From assembly GCA_021018995.1 (NCBI GenBank), contig CM037591.1, positions 67,793,901 to 67,857,900 of the forward strand: a stretch of DNA of 64,000 nt. The letters are read 5' to 3'. The DNA comes from Chloranthus sessilifolius (lineage: Eukaryota; Streptophyta; Magnoliopsida; Chloranthales; Chloranthaceae). The notes beneath the pieces were generated by a model. The model saw nothing but the letters and a program-made list of their open reading frames with translations, did not search any database and was not told where the DNA came from. This document shows, in pieces, positions 63,607 through 64,000 of this stretch (the stretch's first letter is position 1; every line of letters begins with the position of its first letter). Both the position numbers and the translations under genes were made by a program.

Positions 63607-64000
63607 TGTTAGCGGATTTCTGAGTGTGTGCTTGCTTTATTGGTTGGTGGTAAAAGTAATTTAAAAATTAAAGAAAGAGTAAAACAGGGGATGGAATCAG
63701 CACAACTAAGAAATCCTAGACCTGCAAGATACAGGGTCCATTGTGGCAAGTTTTGATAAGTAAGAGTTTGTCCCACAGGGAAAGGTGATCTATAGCTCCA
63801 AGGGAGCCATCTCTAGTAGTCCCTCCAGATCTGACTACAGATCTGGCAGTCCTAAAAAGGAGGAGAGTTTAAGGTCACTTATTCTAGGTATTCTAAGATA
63901 ACCTAATGTCTAAACTACAGAAAGGGTTGAGAGGATGGATGGAGTGTGGAAAATAAATATAAAAGGGTGAGAAGTATGTTATTGAGCCTAGATCAGAGGA
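63607..64000 (-). mobile_element. 5' LTR of ATH-7, inner end only
   Basis: Starts TGTTAGCGGATTTCTG on the plus strand and aligns without gaps to 52463-52856. The remainder is outside the window. Confidence 0.92.

Larger units (their letters stand above)
52463..64000 (-). mobile_element. ATH-7: Athila-type retrotransposon, sister of ATH-3, truncated by the window edge
   Basis: 3' LTR at 52463-54955, 5' LTR from 63607 to beyond 64000. It has the same start (TGTTAAGACCTGAAAAGTAA-like on the minus strand), gene order and small ORF as ATH-3. It interrupts the 3' LTR of ATH-6, so it is younger than ATH-6. The left flank predicts an AGTGC duplication at the unseen right end. Over the overlapping 394 bases of the two LTRs I count about 16 differences (about 4 percent), mostly transitions. 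Stops and frameshifts occur in gag, protease and RT, while the integrase frame and small ORF are largely open. Confidence 0.9.

Noticed and set aside
1-64000. Host genes, tRNA, rRNA, centromeric satellite
   Set aside because: No frame with host-protein character, no tRNA-like cloverleaf other than primer sites, and no long uniform satellite array were seen.

Overview
This window is plant nuclear repeat DNA, made almost entirely of nested Ty3-gypsy LTR retrotransposons of the Athila and Tat/Ogre groups. I see no host gene, tRNA, rRNA or CRISPR array. The evidence for a flowering plant is: Athila-type primer binding sites (TGGCGCCG..GCCGGGGA, tRNA-Asp type) and one Tat-type site (TGGCGACTCTGCTGGGGA); LTRs of 1.5-2.5 kb; Athila-like gag-pol; a second ORF with the look of the putative plant transposon protein domain; and many CAG/CAA-to-stop changes typical of methylated, silenced elements. 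The species cannot be named from this sequence. Element names below are local labels.

Layout. 1-4434: 5' part of TAT-1 (minus), with Pro-rich coding remains, a repeat-rich leader and the 5' LTR. 4435-8475: 3' part of ATH-1 (minus) with the C-terminal two thirds of its ORF2. 8476-39633: ATH-2 (minus), inserted into ATH-1 ORF2; the ATH-1 reading frame resumes at 39634. 23674-39054: ATH-3 (plus), inserted into the 5' LTR of ATH-2 with a perfect CTGCT duplication. 29631-31488: SOLO-4, a solo LTR inserted into the ATH-3 reverse transcriptase gene with a perfect AGAGT duplication. This is a four-level nest. 39634-45830: ATH-1 ORF2 start and upstream DNA, a rearranged ATH-2-family LTR (LTR-5) and a Tat-type LTR (TAT-2). 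About 45830-52462: ATH-6 (plus), a pol-less element with only gag. 52463 to beyond the window: ATH-7 (minus), sister of ATH-3, inserted in the 3' LTR of ATH-6.

How the parts work. Each Athila element has, or had, LTR, primer binding site, gag (with zinc knuckle), protease, RT, RNase H, integrase, a spacer, a second ORF, a long 3' UTR with conserved blocks, a polypurine tract and an LTR. None looks autonomous. ATH-2 has lost RT/RNase H by an in-frame deletion, ATH-6 has lost all of pol, and ATH-3 and ATH-7 carry stops and frameshifts. Their conserved non-coding parts are the most interesting content. These are a covarying hairpin about 430-510 bp downstream of the TATA box in every Athila LTR family here, a block of about 115 bp plus a small hairpin next to the polypurine tract, family-specific CpG motif arrays found both in U3 and in the integrase-ORF2 spacer, and a conserved small Pro-rich ORF behind its own TATA-like box in ATH-3 and ATH-7.

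All alignments were done by eye. Mismatch counts are approximate.
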